DNA from: Cryptomeria japonica
Lineage: Eukaryota > Streptophyta > Pinopsida > Cupressales > Cupressaceae
NCBI RefSeq assembly: GCF_030272615.1
Contig: NC_081413.1
Span: 721,014,367-721,078,366 of the forward strand
Length of the DNA stretch: 64,000 nucleotides
Reading direction: 5' to 3'
The translations under genes and the position numbers were made by a program. This document shows positions 48,040 to 59,525 of the stretch, in pieces (the first letter of the stretch is position 1; the number at the start of each line of letters is the position of its first letter). Below the pieces are notes generated by a model that was given only the letters and a program-made list of their open reading frames with translations, did no database searches and was not told where the DNA came from.

Positions 48040-48655
48040 ATGTCAAAATTCCTGATGGGAGGTGCTTTTCCCCCCACATTTCCGATGACCCGTGATTTTC
48101 CCCCACTCAAAATCTTGATGGGAGAAGAATTTCCACTGGATTTCCGATTGACCTCTTTTTTCCCCCATTCAGATTCCTGATGCAAGGCGATTTTCCACTA
48201 GAAGGGCAAAAAATTTGACTAAGTGTTGGGAAATCCTCCTGATGACCCACATTCCCCTGGGAGTGCAAATGACTTTAACGCGGATGATATTCATGTTCCT
48301 GATGCAGATCGATTTTCCACCAAAGCAGTTAATGATAAAATTTTACGGATTTTTGTGCGGATGATGATTCCTGATGGAGGGCGAATTTCCCCAATTGCAT
48401 TTTTTATGAAATTTTGTCTAGATAATTATCGAGATAGGGGTCAATTTTCCCCTAAGGTGAAATTTGAGCTCAATGACAAAATTAAGTTGGAATTTTAATT
48501 CCAATGGATGGCGATTTTCCCCTAGAGACTTTTTTGTGCAAATGTGATGAAATTTCATTGGGATTTTTATCCCAAGGTGGGTCGATTTTCCCCCAAAAGC
48601 ATAATTTTTTATATTTTAATGATTTTCATAATGTGGGGCGATTTTCCTCCACGAG
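48040..48655 (+). repeat. Degenerate tandem array in H: CCTGATGGAGGGCGATTTTC motif
   Basis: About eleven loose copies of TTCCTGATGGAGGGCGATTT followed by TCCCCC are spaced 45-70 bp apart (for example 48049, 48174, 48299, 48368, 48500, 48575, 48632). Related GGCGATTTT fragments trail to about 49160. It occupies the place held by the hairpin array in F, E and G. Confidence 0.75.
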
Positions 48656-49368
48656 TCAAAATTGATCAAATTTTGAAAAAATTTAAAATGAATGATCCCA
48701 AATTTAATTGTTTTTTGTGATGATTAAAGATTATTTAAAAAATCAGAAACAATTAATTAATGACTTGCAATAATAATTAATTAAAAAATAATCTTCTAGA
48801 AGCAAGTCGATTTTTTTTCCAGGCAAGTATAAAGGCAAAGATTTATCCCACATTGATTGTGTGGTGAAAACTCAAGGCAACAGCAAGTTTTGAAGGGAGA
48901 GACCAGCATTAAAATAATAATATACTTGTTGAGTGTGATTGCTAAGTGGCTGATTTGGGCGAATTTCTCCAATTGGGTGATTTTTTGTGAAGTGTCAACT
49001 TGACACCATTGGAGCTAAAGTGTTCTTTGAAGTTTATTTTCTGCCCAATCAAACCTAGGTGATATTTTTTGAGGGCCATTGGGGCAAGTTTGGAGAACAT
49101 TTTTCTCAGACAGGCGATTTTGGAGGTGGCGCCATTGTTGAAGAAGGGTGATATTTGTTTGGAGGTCAAATTTCTCCATTTTGGGTGCATTTCCTCCATG
49201 TTACATTTAAGTTCTATTTTCAGAATTTGTTAGAAATCTAGATATAACTTCTTATTTCCATCCCTAAAATTGTCTAAATCATTAGGAATCAGAACACTTT
49301 TAATTCTGAAGATAGTTATCAAGATGATTGTTTCCGAAGTTATTGACTTCCAGCTTCCTACAAGTACA

Positions 49369-52300
49369 ATGTCGAAATCCAAAATTGGAGTTCGGAAGGA
49401 GCAACAAAGAATAGTTCAAAAGGGATTCTATCCAAAATCCAAATTGTCATCCAAATTGAAGGAGATCACAGATACGAATATGCATTTCTTGAACATGGAG
49501 CAGATGCAGCAAAGCATGTTCGAAACAAGAGACCAAATCCCCTCTCCTACCTATGCAAACATCATGAGGAGTGGTATCTATCATGCCGCTGGATTTCCGC
49601 AATCTATACAATGCAGCGAGTTGATCTTGGAGTGCGCAAGGCACTACGATCCTCTCTCCCGAATGATCAAGACTCCCAAGGGTGTGACCATTGCCTACTG
49701 TGCTGAGGACACCATTGCCAAAGTGTTTGGAATTCCCTGCAGTGCAGACATGAAGGATAGGACAAAGGATGAGTATGAGGCGAAGTACAAAGCTAAGGCG
49801 GATGAATGCAAAACTATAGTTAACAAAGAGTGGATGATTGAGCCAACGCCTCATCATTCCAAAGCACCCAAGACACTCATGTGCACAGATTTGAAGGAGG
49901 AATATGGCGACTTGGTATTCCTATTGAACCGAGTGATGGGGATGCCACAAGGTACATTATATGATGGATGGATGTTTTATTTTATCTAGGATTGTCTGAG
50001 AGGAACAATGATCAATTGGTCAAAAATCATCCATGACAATCTGGATTTCCAATTGAGAAATGTGGAGAGGTTCAAGTCATTTGCCATGACTTCCTACCTT
50101 GTGTATATACTTGCGAGATTTGTCACATACAAAGGATTGGTATGCAGAGGTGAAGTCGGGAATGGATAGAGACAGTTCAGGAGTTATGAATGTTGAAAAT
50201 GTTAGCTAGTTCGGATACCTGATTATCGAATTTTAATGTTGTCAAATGACAATTAAAATTCATATGTATTATCTCAATTAATTTGTTATTGGGCTGGACC
50301 CAAATGTAACGTGGGAAGCAATTAATTATGTTATTGGGTTGGGCCCAAATGTAACGTGGAAAGGCAATTCAATGACTATTGGGTTGGACCCAAATACCTA
50401 ACGTGGGAAATGTATAATGACAATAGAACATTAATTAATTATCATGCAAGCCGACTTGAGGATGATTAGCGCCAAAAGGGTGATATATAAACCACTTCAA
50501 GATGAAGTCATTTACACAATCATTTTATCAAATGCTATCTGCTCTCCTAGTAGTGATTCCTTCTCATGCAAACTTGTATAAGGTGATTGTGCAAAACTCT
50601 TCAAGGTTGAATGTGGTGAAGTTGTCAAGGTTCTTCATAAGGTCTCTTGAGCGAATCTGATCTGGACATCTGCTGCTCCTCCTTATCATTTGTTGTTAAT
50701 AAAGAGCTGCATTCATCACTGATATCTTGAACAGCAATTTGAGATAAGCCATTGCCTTGTAAACTGTCTATATTTGAGATAATACATATCACATTTAAAG
50801 GTTGGGTTTTTCACCTCCAAGAGGGAGGTTTTCCCAGGGTATTGGTGTCTTGTGTCTTGTGTTTATTGCTGTTACTGTTTATTCACAGTTTGATTATAAT
50901 CTAATTGGTTAAATTAACATCTGATTGCTTAAAATCAACAATGAATGCTATCCACAGTTGAATATGAAAAGAATTGAAGATTATAGGAGGGTAAATGATG
51001 CATTCACCATGTACATTACGAGGATGTTGCAAGGCGGAATCCATAGGAGGTTGTCCAAAGAGGCAATGGAATTAATTGAGCAATATGGATCATGGTACAT
51101 ACAGTTTCTCACTTTCACATACCCAAGGATTCAAGGATTTCAGTCCGAACCATACAAGCTTCCTAGGTATCCTACAGACATGATGATCCTATTGGAAGTG
51201 GTGAGATAGTTTCTAGAATTTGATTTCATCCAGAAGGAGAAGCATAGAACGAGGATGACATTTCCTATTTTCCTAGGAAAAACATTGGAGGTGTGCCAAT
51301 CCGCTGCTGCAGCTAGTACGGTGATTGAAGAGATTGCATTTTATCGACTTTGAAAGTACAAGAAGAGAGAGAAAGATTTGATCCACACAAGAAAGTTGGA
51401 AGTATCAAAGGAGATAGATTCATACACAAGGTGGGCATTGAAGATTATTGGGCCAACCTGATGGACGAGCAAGTAGTAAAGAGAAGAATGTGGTCCAGAA
51501 TGTCCATGGATTTCATGAGAAAATGTGAACTCTTTCTCATTCCTGATCAGGTGTTGGATGATAAGGATCATACACATCCACAATATGAAAATGAAATGAA
51601 GAAGGCCATCCTATTGCCTAATTGGTCAGAACAAGAAGCGACAGATTTGAGTGAATTGATGAGAGAAGTCTTGAATTTCTTTAGAAAATGGGTAGACAAA
51701 CAGATGAACAGATTAGTAGATATGGGTGTCATCTTCATGTATGATAAGATGAAACAGGAGGAATCCTCTTTCAAGGATGATCAAAGGACAATTAGTGACA
51801 TAAGGATTCATGCAGATGAGGAGAGTCAAGCTCCAAAGCAAAGGAAGAATACACTAGGAGAAACAAAGGCTAGAGGGAAGAAGATTAAAGAAGTAAAGGA
51901 GAAGCAAAAGCCTTTATCTCCCCTCAGTGTCTCATCAATCAAGGAGATTGATATGCCAGAACCAAATAGGGATTTTGAGCAATGCTCAAACACAGTGATA
52001 TTACTAGAAAATACCCAGGAGTTGCATGCCACTGCCACATCCGCACCACTAAATGAAGATGATGAACAATCGGGATCTCCCACTATCGTTTTGGAGGTTA
52101 TCTTGGGAAAGAATGTGTATGATTTGACCAAGGACAATGATGATGATGATGATGTTATCTCGACATTGAAGGAACTTGATCGAGAGATGTGTCTTGATGA
52201 CGGGATGGAGATGACTGCTATTCCCAATTGGCTAATGAAGAGCATGAAGAAAAGTAAGAAGATGAAGGCATGATCCATTGATGATATTGATGACTACCTA

Positions 52301-53410
52301 GCTAGGAGCAATCAAGAGAAAGAGCCTAGGAGGGCTGAGATACTTTCACACATAGCTAGAGATGGGACTGGAATGCCGATTGCACAGGTGGTCGTCCCTA
52401 TTGGTGATGTGACTATGGATGCAACTACTCCCATGGATTTTCGAATCACTTCGGTTGCCCTTGGACGAACTATAAAAGAGTAAGAGTTCCAAGAACTCAA
52501 TGATACAGTTCAGGTGATCAATGCAAGGGTGGATAGGGAGATTGAAGAAAAAGAGAAATATAAAGAAGAGAATATCAGACTCGGGGAGTACATTGCAGGG
52601 ATAAGGCGTGAGAATCCTGCCTTTGTTTCCCCTATTGCAGTTGATCATGGACTTCATATTGATTACGAGGCAGTGAGAGCTACACTCTCAGAATTGGAAA
52701 AATGGATTGAAGATGTGAAGAGACGAGCGAATGATTTCCTTACTCAGTTTGTCCAGGCATTTGATAGAACAACAATGCTTATATTCAGGATATAGTATTT
52801 GGAGAGAGTTTGGGATGAATTCCAGCCTATTTAGGAGAAGACTATTCCCCGCCTTAGAGTTTTGAAGAGGATTCCTATGTCCACGTTGATCAAGGAGAGA
52901 GTTGTGCATGATGGGGACAGATATGATTTCCATGGCTGGTATTGTTCATTGGCCGTGAAGAAATCCATTTATGAGCACGCATGCAAAGATTGTGCGGAGA
53001 TGGAAGGATCAATTCGAGAGATACAGTCAAAGATCCTTACATCTATTAAAGAGTTATTGGTAGTGGATTTCAATGATGCTACTGGTTTACACGAAATTTG
53101 AATGAAGCGTCGTCGGCACAAAGGCCGTGCGATTCGTCGAGTTATCATGAATCACCCGAGTAGCAAGCGAGCCCGTGCTGACCTTTTATCTAATAAATGC
53201 ATCCCTTCCAAGAGTAGATGGAAGATTTAGTTTCCTTGCTGATTCATGTCCACAATTTGCAGAAGCTTATGCCAGATTGGGAGAACACTTTAGATGCTTA
53301 CTTGGATGCATTGGACATGATTGATTTGCAGCAAGATGTCTTGCCCAACATTTCCATGGAGTTAGATTATGTATTGGCTAGATTCTTGGAGTATGCTCAG
53401 AGATAGAGAG
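49369..53410 (+). pseudogene. Long uncharacterised reading frame in element H
   Basis: ATG at 49369 (MSKSKIGVRKEQQRIVQKGF) is chosen because the codons before it are AT-rich leader. Recognisable wording includes SELILECARHYDPLSRMIKT, IAKVFGIPC, LLNRVMGMPQGTLYDGWMFY, then after LTR I CYPQLNMKRIEDYRRVNDAF and, from 51350, DYWANLMDEQVVKRRMWSRM. A charged Lys/Glu/Asp-rich middle (51780-52250), a likely coiled coil (52500-52780) and a Leu-rich end (53218-53406) follow. In-frame stops include those near 49987, 50167, 51207, 52271, 52483, 52793 and 53099; frameshifts lie near 51340 and 53216. No RT, integrase or protease motif is present. The first part recalls plant-mobile-domain-like ORFs of plant retroelements; that is a weak impression. 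Confidence 0.6.
50191..50940 (+). mobile_element. Solo LTR I (750 bp, copia-like, TSD ATGAA)
   Basis: It starts TGTTGAAAATGTTAGC and ends AAAATCAACA, with perfect TSDs ATGAA at 50186-50190 and 50941-50945. A TATA-like GTGATATATAAACC lies near 50480, and CACCTCCAAGAGGGAGGTTT then TCCCAGGGTA near the end is typical of plant copia LTRs. It splits the long frame of H; removing it with one TSD copy keeps that frame. Confidence 0.93.
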
Positions 53411-53587
53411 ATGCAAGACGAAATCTTCAAGAAGATTCCTTACTTGATGATTAGGCATTATTTTATTGGGCCATATGTTGGCAGCTCCATTTTTTATGTA
53501 AACCTTAATTAGGGCAACTCTAGGGTTTTGTTGGCATGATCTTGGCCCTTGATTTTGATTAGATCTTGGCCATTCGTTTTGTTTGAG

Positions 53588-53599
53588 ACTATATATACC
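53588..53599 (+). promoter_or_regulatory. TATA-like promoter block of element H
   Basis: ACTATATATACC followed by CATTGCCTCTCATTTGTAAG corresponds to the block in LTR F (minus, 32681-32692). It lies about 180 bp downstream of the end of the long reading frame. Confidence 0.6.
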
Positions 53600-54024
53600 C
53601 CATTGCCTCTCATTTGTAAGAGAGTTTTTTTAGAATTGTCACTATATGCTGCAAATTTGAATATAAATCATTGTTCGACTTGATGGTGATTTTTGTTTTA
53701 AGTGTTGTGTGCATTTGAGTTTCTCATTGCCTCCAAGTTAAATTAGAATTTTCTTTCAAGTATTTGTTAGATTGAATGAGAGAATTTGTTGAATGCATTT
53801 GTGTAGAATCCACTAGTCCATACCACTAGCCTCTTGCTGATTGTAAGTGTGTCTTGCGTGGTCAACTGGAATTTCTATACGAATTTAACTTCAATTGTTA
53901 TACGTCCATTGTTTATGCATTAACCTGAATGGTAATCAATGTTTGATGGTAATGGTTTGAACATCTTTGAATTATACCTTAGATGATTGCACTGTGCTTG
54001 TGTCAAATTGTTCGATTTGATGGT

Positions 54025-54179
54025 GATACCTTGCCTAGTAGGATTCCATTGGATCATTGCCTAAGTGCATCTAGGACTAAGAACACTGTTGAAATAAAGC
54101 TAATGATACCTTTCCCAGTAGGATTCCATTGGATCATTGCCTAAGTGCATCTAGGACTAAGAACACCGTTGAAATAAAG
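54025..54179 (+). repeat. 80-bp tandem duplication
   Basis: Copies start at GATACC (54025) and GATACC (54105). Both hold TAGGATTCCATTGGATCATT, CTAAGTGCATCTAGGACTAA and GTTGAAATAAAG with only a few differences. Confidence 0.93.
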
Positions 54180-56388
54180 GTATGAATATAAATCCTAGGG
54201 TTACAAGGATTGATAAACTAGTGTTTGTATAATGTTGGATAAAGGATAGTGGTAGTTACTAAGAGTTTTGACAATAAAAAATGTAGAAGCAAATGATAAA
54301 GAAGGATTGCAACATTATTCAAACAAGAACAAAACCTTGTTGAAACGGTATTACCACCATGATGTACAAGAGAAAGTGAGCACATAGAGAGTGTGTGCCA
54401 TCAAATTCTCTCAAACTTAAAGCATTCCAATTCGCTCTAGAGTCAAGGATCTACATCCTTTGGAAGAAATAAATTTTAACTTTAATGTCCATATCTACAC
54501 TCTTTTTAAGAATATGCAACTCTCGGAAACAAAGAGCTATCCTCATAAAAGGTTGCTTACAATATTTTTTGTCAAGAAAATCTATAGCAGATGGCATTCT
54601 TCCATGCCATATCTCTTTTCAACTCTCTTTGATCATCCATGATGTGCCCCCTAGAAAAGGGCTTCATAAGATTGATAAAAAGGTAATTGAATTGTTCATG
54701 AAGCCATAAAACATTGTAAGTGAAGGATATTTCTATAGGTTGTGCCCTTTTGATTCCTGTCCCACAGAAAGATTGTTGAACGCCATTGGTGAGTCACTAA
54801 AGACACCAAATATTTGTGCTTGACAGATGCTTTTGATTTCATAAGAGTTTGACATCTCTTTTGTCATCTTTCTTCATGGTCTCATACTCTCCAATCTTTT
54901 GTTTAAGTGTGGAGAAATAGTGAATTTGAACCTCATTCATTCGTAGAAATACACTATCTAGTTATAGAAAGATTTTACATCACTCCCCTGCCATTTTCTC
55001 CAGTAAGATTTTGATTCTTGACTTTCAAGTGCACATATGTTGAAAGGCCTCTCATTCTTTGAATGCATTGTGCAATTAAACTTCTGCATTGGAGTAGAAT
55101 TTTCCAGGGCATATCTCCAATGACTGCCCTTTCTATCCATATTTCTGCAAGAATAGCATGTCTTGGATTCAAGTATCTTTCATATTGAGACTGCCACTTT
55201 AAGCCTTGGGGCCACTAGGGAAGTCCGTTCCCCCACATATTTACAGAATCAAAATCTTCTCAGTTTGATTCTAGTCTTATTAGAGGCATCCAGAGTTCAG
55301 CCATAAAAGTAATCCTTTTACCAGGAGACACTTGATTACCTAATTTGCACATTTTAAATAGCCCAGCCTGACCCCTGACTTGACTTAGTAGCCTGTTAAA
55401 GGAACCATGCACTGTTTAAATATCTTGCTTTAGCATTTGGTATGGTACAAAAAGAAGCATGGAGATTTGCAAACAAAGTCACTGGGTGCACAAAAGTGGA
55501 AACATAGAAAAGCAGACGAGGCATTAGGCACCTATTAAGATGAATGACTTACCAGTTTTTGTGCAAATAAGATTGATCCATGTTGCAGCTCTACACATTA
55601 GGTTCTATATGCCATAGTTGTTAAGCAAGTGCCAGTCCAAGAAGAGCATATATTATTTCCTTTCTTGCCATTGCAGGGTTGAGGGTGAAAAATTTTAAAT
55701 ACAACAAGAACATTGACCTCAGCACTGTGGGCAAAATTTCTACAGCATCTGCCCACCTAGCACTGACATTCAATGCTGATGCCAAGTCGATGTGCCACAA
55801 GCTGTCACGACACCAACTTAGAGCTAATGAGTGCCATCTTCCCATTGATCTTATGTTCTGCAATTCTGTTTATTATGTATTGTATGCTAGACTGTGAATA
55901 TAGTATTGTTGTGGAAGATGCTTTATACATTTCCTTGTTATTTTCCATCTCTTTTCAAAACATTTAGCATGCAATTTTTCAGACTAATGTGATTCTGCTC
56001 TCCGTATTGCCAACATTGTTCTCTGTGTGTAGAAGATTCCGGGTTTTCTTTGTTTTCCCTGTTTTTTGTTAATAAATATCAACATAGTTGTTTCTCTATA
56101 CACCCGAGTTTGGAGGTTATTGTTTTTATTCTAAAACCCCCAACTATTTTTTTTTTAACTTTTTCAAATGGTTCGCTTGCTTGTTTGATTTCATTTCTCA
56201 TAGGAATAATGCATAAGAAATTAACAATATTGCACGGACTATTAAAACATATTTATGACAGTCCAATAACAACTGTTCTCATTAATGACTTCAACATCTG
56301 ATAATTAACAGCAAATAATTTAATACAAATATAAAGTTTTCATCACACTTTAATTGCTGATACAGAGTATTCCCTGATGCAGGTCTGG

Positions 56389-56548
56389 ATAAATAAACAG
56401 GGCAGAACTAACCTCGGAATTGCATGGGGCAGCATTTAAATATTCATTCAACAGAAATTGACAAGCATATAAATAAACAGGGCAGAACTAACCTCGGAAT
56501 TGCATGGGACAGCATTTAAATATTCATTCACCAGAAATTGACAAGCAT
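56389..56548 (+). repeat. 80-bp tandem duplication, nearly perfect
   Basis: ATAAATAAACAGGGCAGAAC opens both copies (56389 and 56469). They differ at only two positions by eye (GGGGCAGC/GGGACAGC; TTCAACAG/TTCACCAG). Confidence 0.95.
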
Positions 56549-57284
56549 GCAAATTAATCAGATGACAGACTTCTTGCATAGAATAACTGAAATTGTAGTA
56601 AGTATTACTCCAACCAGAATGGCTTCCCCATATACAAAGGCACATACATTTGATTGGTTATTTTTTAACAGAATTGCTGGCATTGAACTCCCCATACCTG
56701 TTGTATACACAAATACCCCTCAAATTGGTGAATGGCGTTCCCTGCTTAGCACCTCAGGTCCCGATTTCTTATCACAGACTGCTACAGCGCTAAATGCAAT
56801 ACAAATACAGCTGCAAACATGCACAATGATCAGACTTGTCGCTAACTATTGCCTTAAATGCTGGTGCGGCCTCCTTATATTTCCTTTGTATTGGTCGATT
56901 TCCCTGTTGCAGTACACCAAGAGTAGCGGCTGAGTGTATACAGCAGTACCATGGACGACAACAACTAATGATGATATCTCACGACTTCATAGCATTATCC
57001 ACGAATTTATGCTGTCACATTATTTGTATGGGCTTGTCCCCCTTTTCCATGAACCCACGTTTGTTTAACAAGGCATTTTAAGTGCCGCGACTGCAATTTT
57101 GATTGTCGCGAGAAATGGCCTCCTGACCTCTCTATTGGCCGATTGCTGAGTTTAAACAATCCAAGGAAGCTCCCTGTGATTGCTAGTAAACCTCCAGGCC
57201 AATTTTAATGCTGGTCGGTCAGTTCCAAGGCTTCAATGAGGGCGACATTGTCTTGTACGATAGTAGGCGCGACTGGCACATAAT

Positions 57285-57368
57285 TGAAACTATGCCTTAA
57301 ATTTTTCATCCTGAATGCTCACGCTATCTCTGGAGAACAATTTCATCTCAATTTAAGGCATAGTTGCA
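57285..57368. repeat. Inverted repeat AACTATGCCTTAAAT and adjacent direct repeat
   Basis: AACTATGCCTTAAAT at about 57286 is the exact complement of ATTTAAGGCATAGTT near 57352, enclosing about 50 bp. GGTTGGACGGC then repeats at about 57371 and 57411. Confidence 0.8.
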
Positions 57369-58334
57369 GGTTGGACGGCTATCGCTATCTCAGTCATGAC
57401 ATTGTTGTAGGTTGGACGGCCAACAATCCGTGCGATTTCCTTATTGTTTTTGGCGACTTTGAAGATATAAACACTCAAGTTGGCCTACCTATTAATCACT
57501 GCTAAATTTATTGCTTTTCAAGTCCAAGCACTGATATTAGGCGACTAGTATTAATCTCATGAAAAAGAGACGGTCAGTCCAACCAAGCTTTGAAATATGA
57601 AATATAATTATCAATTTGAATAGGGGAGAGGATTCACTAGGGCATTCTAATTTCACACTTTTCAAAATAGTTGTGCGTTCTAATTTTGCACTTCTCAAAA
57701 TCTTACGTGAAAATTTTCAAATCACTTTCAATTTTTTATAGCAACTTATTTGACAACTCTCCAGCTTATAACTCAGGTTTTAGGGTCAAATCATCAAATA
57801 TGATGCCACACCAGAATGTTTTTTGTCAAGGTGTCCTAAACAACCAAAAAAAATGTGAGACCAATAGTCGTGCAAGAGGCCCTCATAATTGTACATCATG
57901 ATTGATGGATTTTTACAACTAAGTGTAATTTTATGCAATTATAGGTAGTCATCATAGCAATAACAACTTTAAAGTCACAACTATCAGTACAATGTTGTCA
58001 AAAAAAATGGACATTAAATTAACAAGTATGGGTGCTAAATCAACAATTATTTTCACAACAATTGCAACATGTTCTACTCAATCCTCTCCCCTAACAAATA
58101 TCCTCTTCTTACAAATGTAATTTTGCGAACAAAATTTCAATATATATGAATAGAAACCTGAAGAAATGCCACTTCAAACGGATCACTTACACGTTTAGCA
58201 CAATTGTGAACCCTACCTGGAACCCAAAGGCAACTTTTCTATGAAATTGCTTCAATGGAATGGAGGGTTTCCATCTCCAAATCCCAAAATATTTAGCTCA
58301 CAAATCAATATAACCTATACAGCAAATATCTTTC

Positions 58335-59456
58335 TGGGGAATTCTCGAGCTCTTTTGTCAGGACGTTGGGATGCAAGTGAATACCAACAAAACCAAAGTC
58401 ATGATCTTTTCTTTGAAAAGGAAGAAACAACAAGTTGATTTTATTTTTGAGGGCAGCCCCTTGGAGGTGGTAATGGAATACAAATACCTAGGAATTGATT
58501 TTCACAACAGGCTCAGTTGGGAGACTTGAAGATCAAAGAGGATTCAAGGAGGATGGAAAGCCTTATACCTTCTTCAAAACAGATGTTGGAAAGTTGCGTT
58601 GTGAGATTGGAAGGCTAAGAAAACTCTTTTCAGCTTGTTAGTAGTGTCAATTATCATTTACGAGTGCGAAGTTTGGGGGGAATAGCATGTAAAACCACAA
58701 ATGGAGGCAAATAGAAAGAATTCAAAAGCATCTAATCACTAGCAATCTCAAAGTCAAATCAACGATACCTTGTGAGGTTCTTTTAGTAGACACGGGTATG
58801 TTCCCAATTCAAGCCTCAGTGATAATTTAGTTATTATCCTACTTAAAAAAGATTGAAAATATGGATAAGCACTGCTGGCCCCAAATGATTGTTGAAGAAG
58901 AACTATGTCATAGGAAGAAGACGTGGAAGAAACAGAACATCAAGTGGATGAACAAGTGGGACATAAATCTGCCTGAATGTCCTAGCACTAAAGAGGATAT
59001 TAAAAAGTGGGTACTAGAGAAATTCAGGAATGCCATGTGGACAAAACAGTTGGCTCGGAAAAAAAAACATTTTATATCAAAAAATTTAACCATACTTGGA
59101 AACATGATGAAAAAAGCTTATTTGAGATCTACGATCAACGAAAAGGCCAAATTTTATTTGCTCAATTGATGACTGGCTCTCATCATTTGAAATGTGAGAC
59201 TGAAAGGTGGAAGGTGCCCAAAGAAGAGTGGGAAGAGAGGACGTGCACTTTTTGCAACAAGAGAGAGGTGGAAACAAAATGGCATTTCATTAAGGAGTGT
59301 GCAACATACGAGGATCTTTCCAATCAATTTGAGGAGTTAAAGGTGGATAGTTTGAGTGAACTTTTTGAAGAGACAAGGCTTCACATAACAATGGGTTTAA
59401 TACTCAAGATTCATAAAAGAAGAAACAACATGGAAAGGAACTTGATCATGGGTTAA
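58335..59456 (+). pseudogene. C-terminal part of LINE reverse transcriptase, broken
   Basis: VGMQVNTNKTKVMIFS and VMEYKYLGIDFHNRLSW (about 58360-58530) match the RT end and thumb of non-LTR elements. After stops and frameshifts, frames 58861-59169 and 59007-59456 give KKWVLEKFRNAMWTKQL and the end motif CTFCNKREVETKWHFIKEC (C-x2-C-x7-H-x4-C), a zinc-binding tail. The same tail is preceded by IYDQRKGQILFAQLMTGSHH, as in LINEs where it follows the RT. Catalytic motifs A-C are not present. Confidence 0.75.
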
Positions 59457-59525
59457 TTTTGGTTCTTGATCCCTTAGACTGCTAGATTGGTGGATGTCAT
59501 TAAAATTCCTTCATTCATTCATTCA
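58335..59525 (+). mobile_element. 5'-truncated LINE fragment with ATTC-repeat tail
   Basis: Coding remnants of the end of a non-LTR reverse transcriptase (58335-59456) are followed, about 50 bp past the stop, by CATTCATTCATTCAAATC. A short-repeat tail rather than poly-A is seen in several non-L1 LINE clades. The 5' end is lost. Confidence 0.7.

Larger units (their letters stand above)
46046..54250 (+). mobile_element. Element H: giant LTR-like unit of the CATCGCCCC superfamily
   Basis: It starts TGTTGTGACCTTTTCAGACA then TCGCCCCATTGCAAATGG, as LTR G and (on minus) F and E. In order it holds a hAT insertion, a degenerate tandem array (48040-48655), a long broken reading frame (49369-53410) split by solo LTR I, then from about 53490 a block matching the promoter half of LTRs F and E (AACCTTAATTAGGG, GATCTTGGCC, TATA, CATTTGTAAGAG, then GTGGTCAACTGGAAT). 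In F the same start, array, TATA and U5 order holds. Either H is one LTR with an ORF in U3, or a rearranged element. The right end was not found; 54250 is approximate. Left flank is CCACT. Confidence 0.6.
54252..58330. other. Intron sequence, mostly unassigned
   Basis: No coding region of known type was recognised. It holds an 80-bp duplication (56389-56548) and an inverted repeat (57285-57368), annotated separately. The short frames seen here (for example at 56538-56933) have no domain I recognise. Confidence 0.35.

Noticed and set aside
48223-48498. 91-codon frame over the H array as a gene
   Set aside because: It is produced by the degenerate tandem motif, with no family resemblance.
49447-49857. 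136-codon minus frame
   Set aside because: Shadow of the long + frame in H, which has better continuity.
54460-54709. Short + frames as genes
   Set aside because: AT-rich, no domain, two overlapping frames open by chance.
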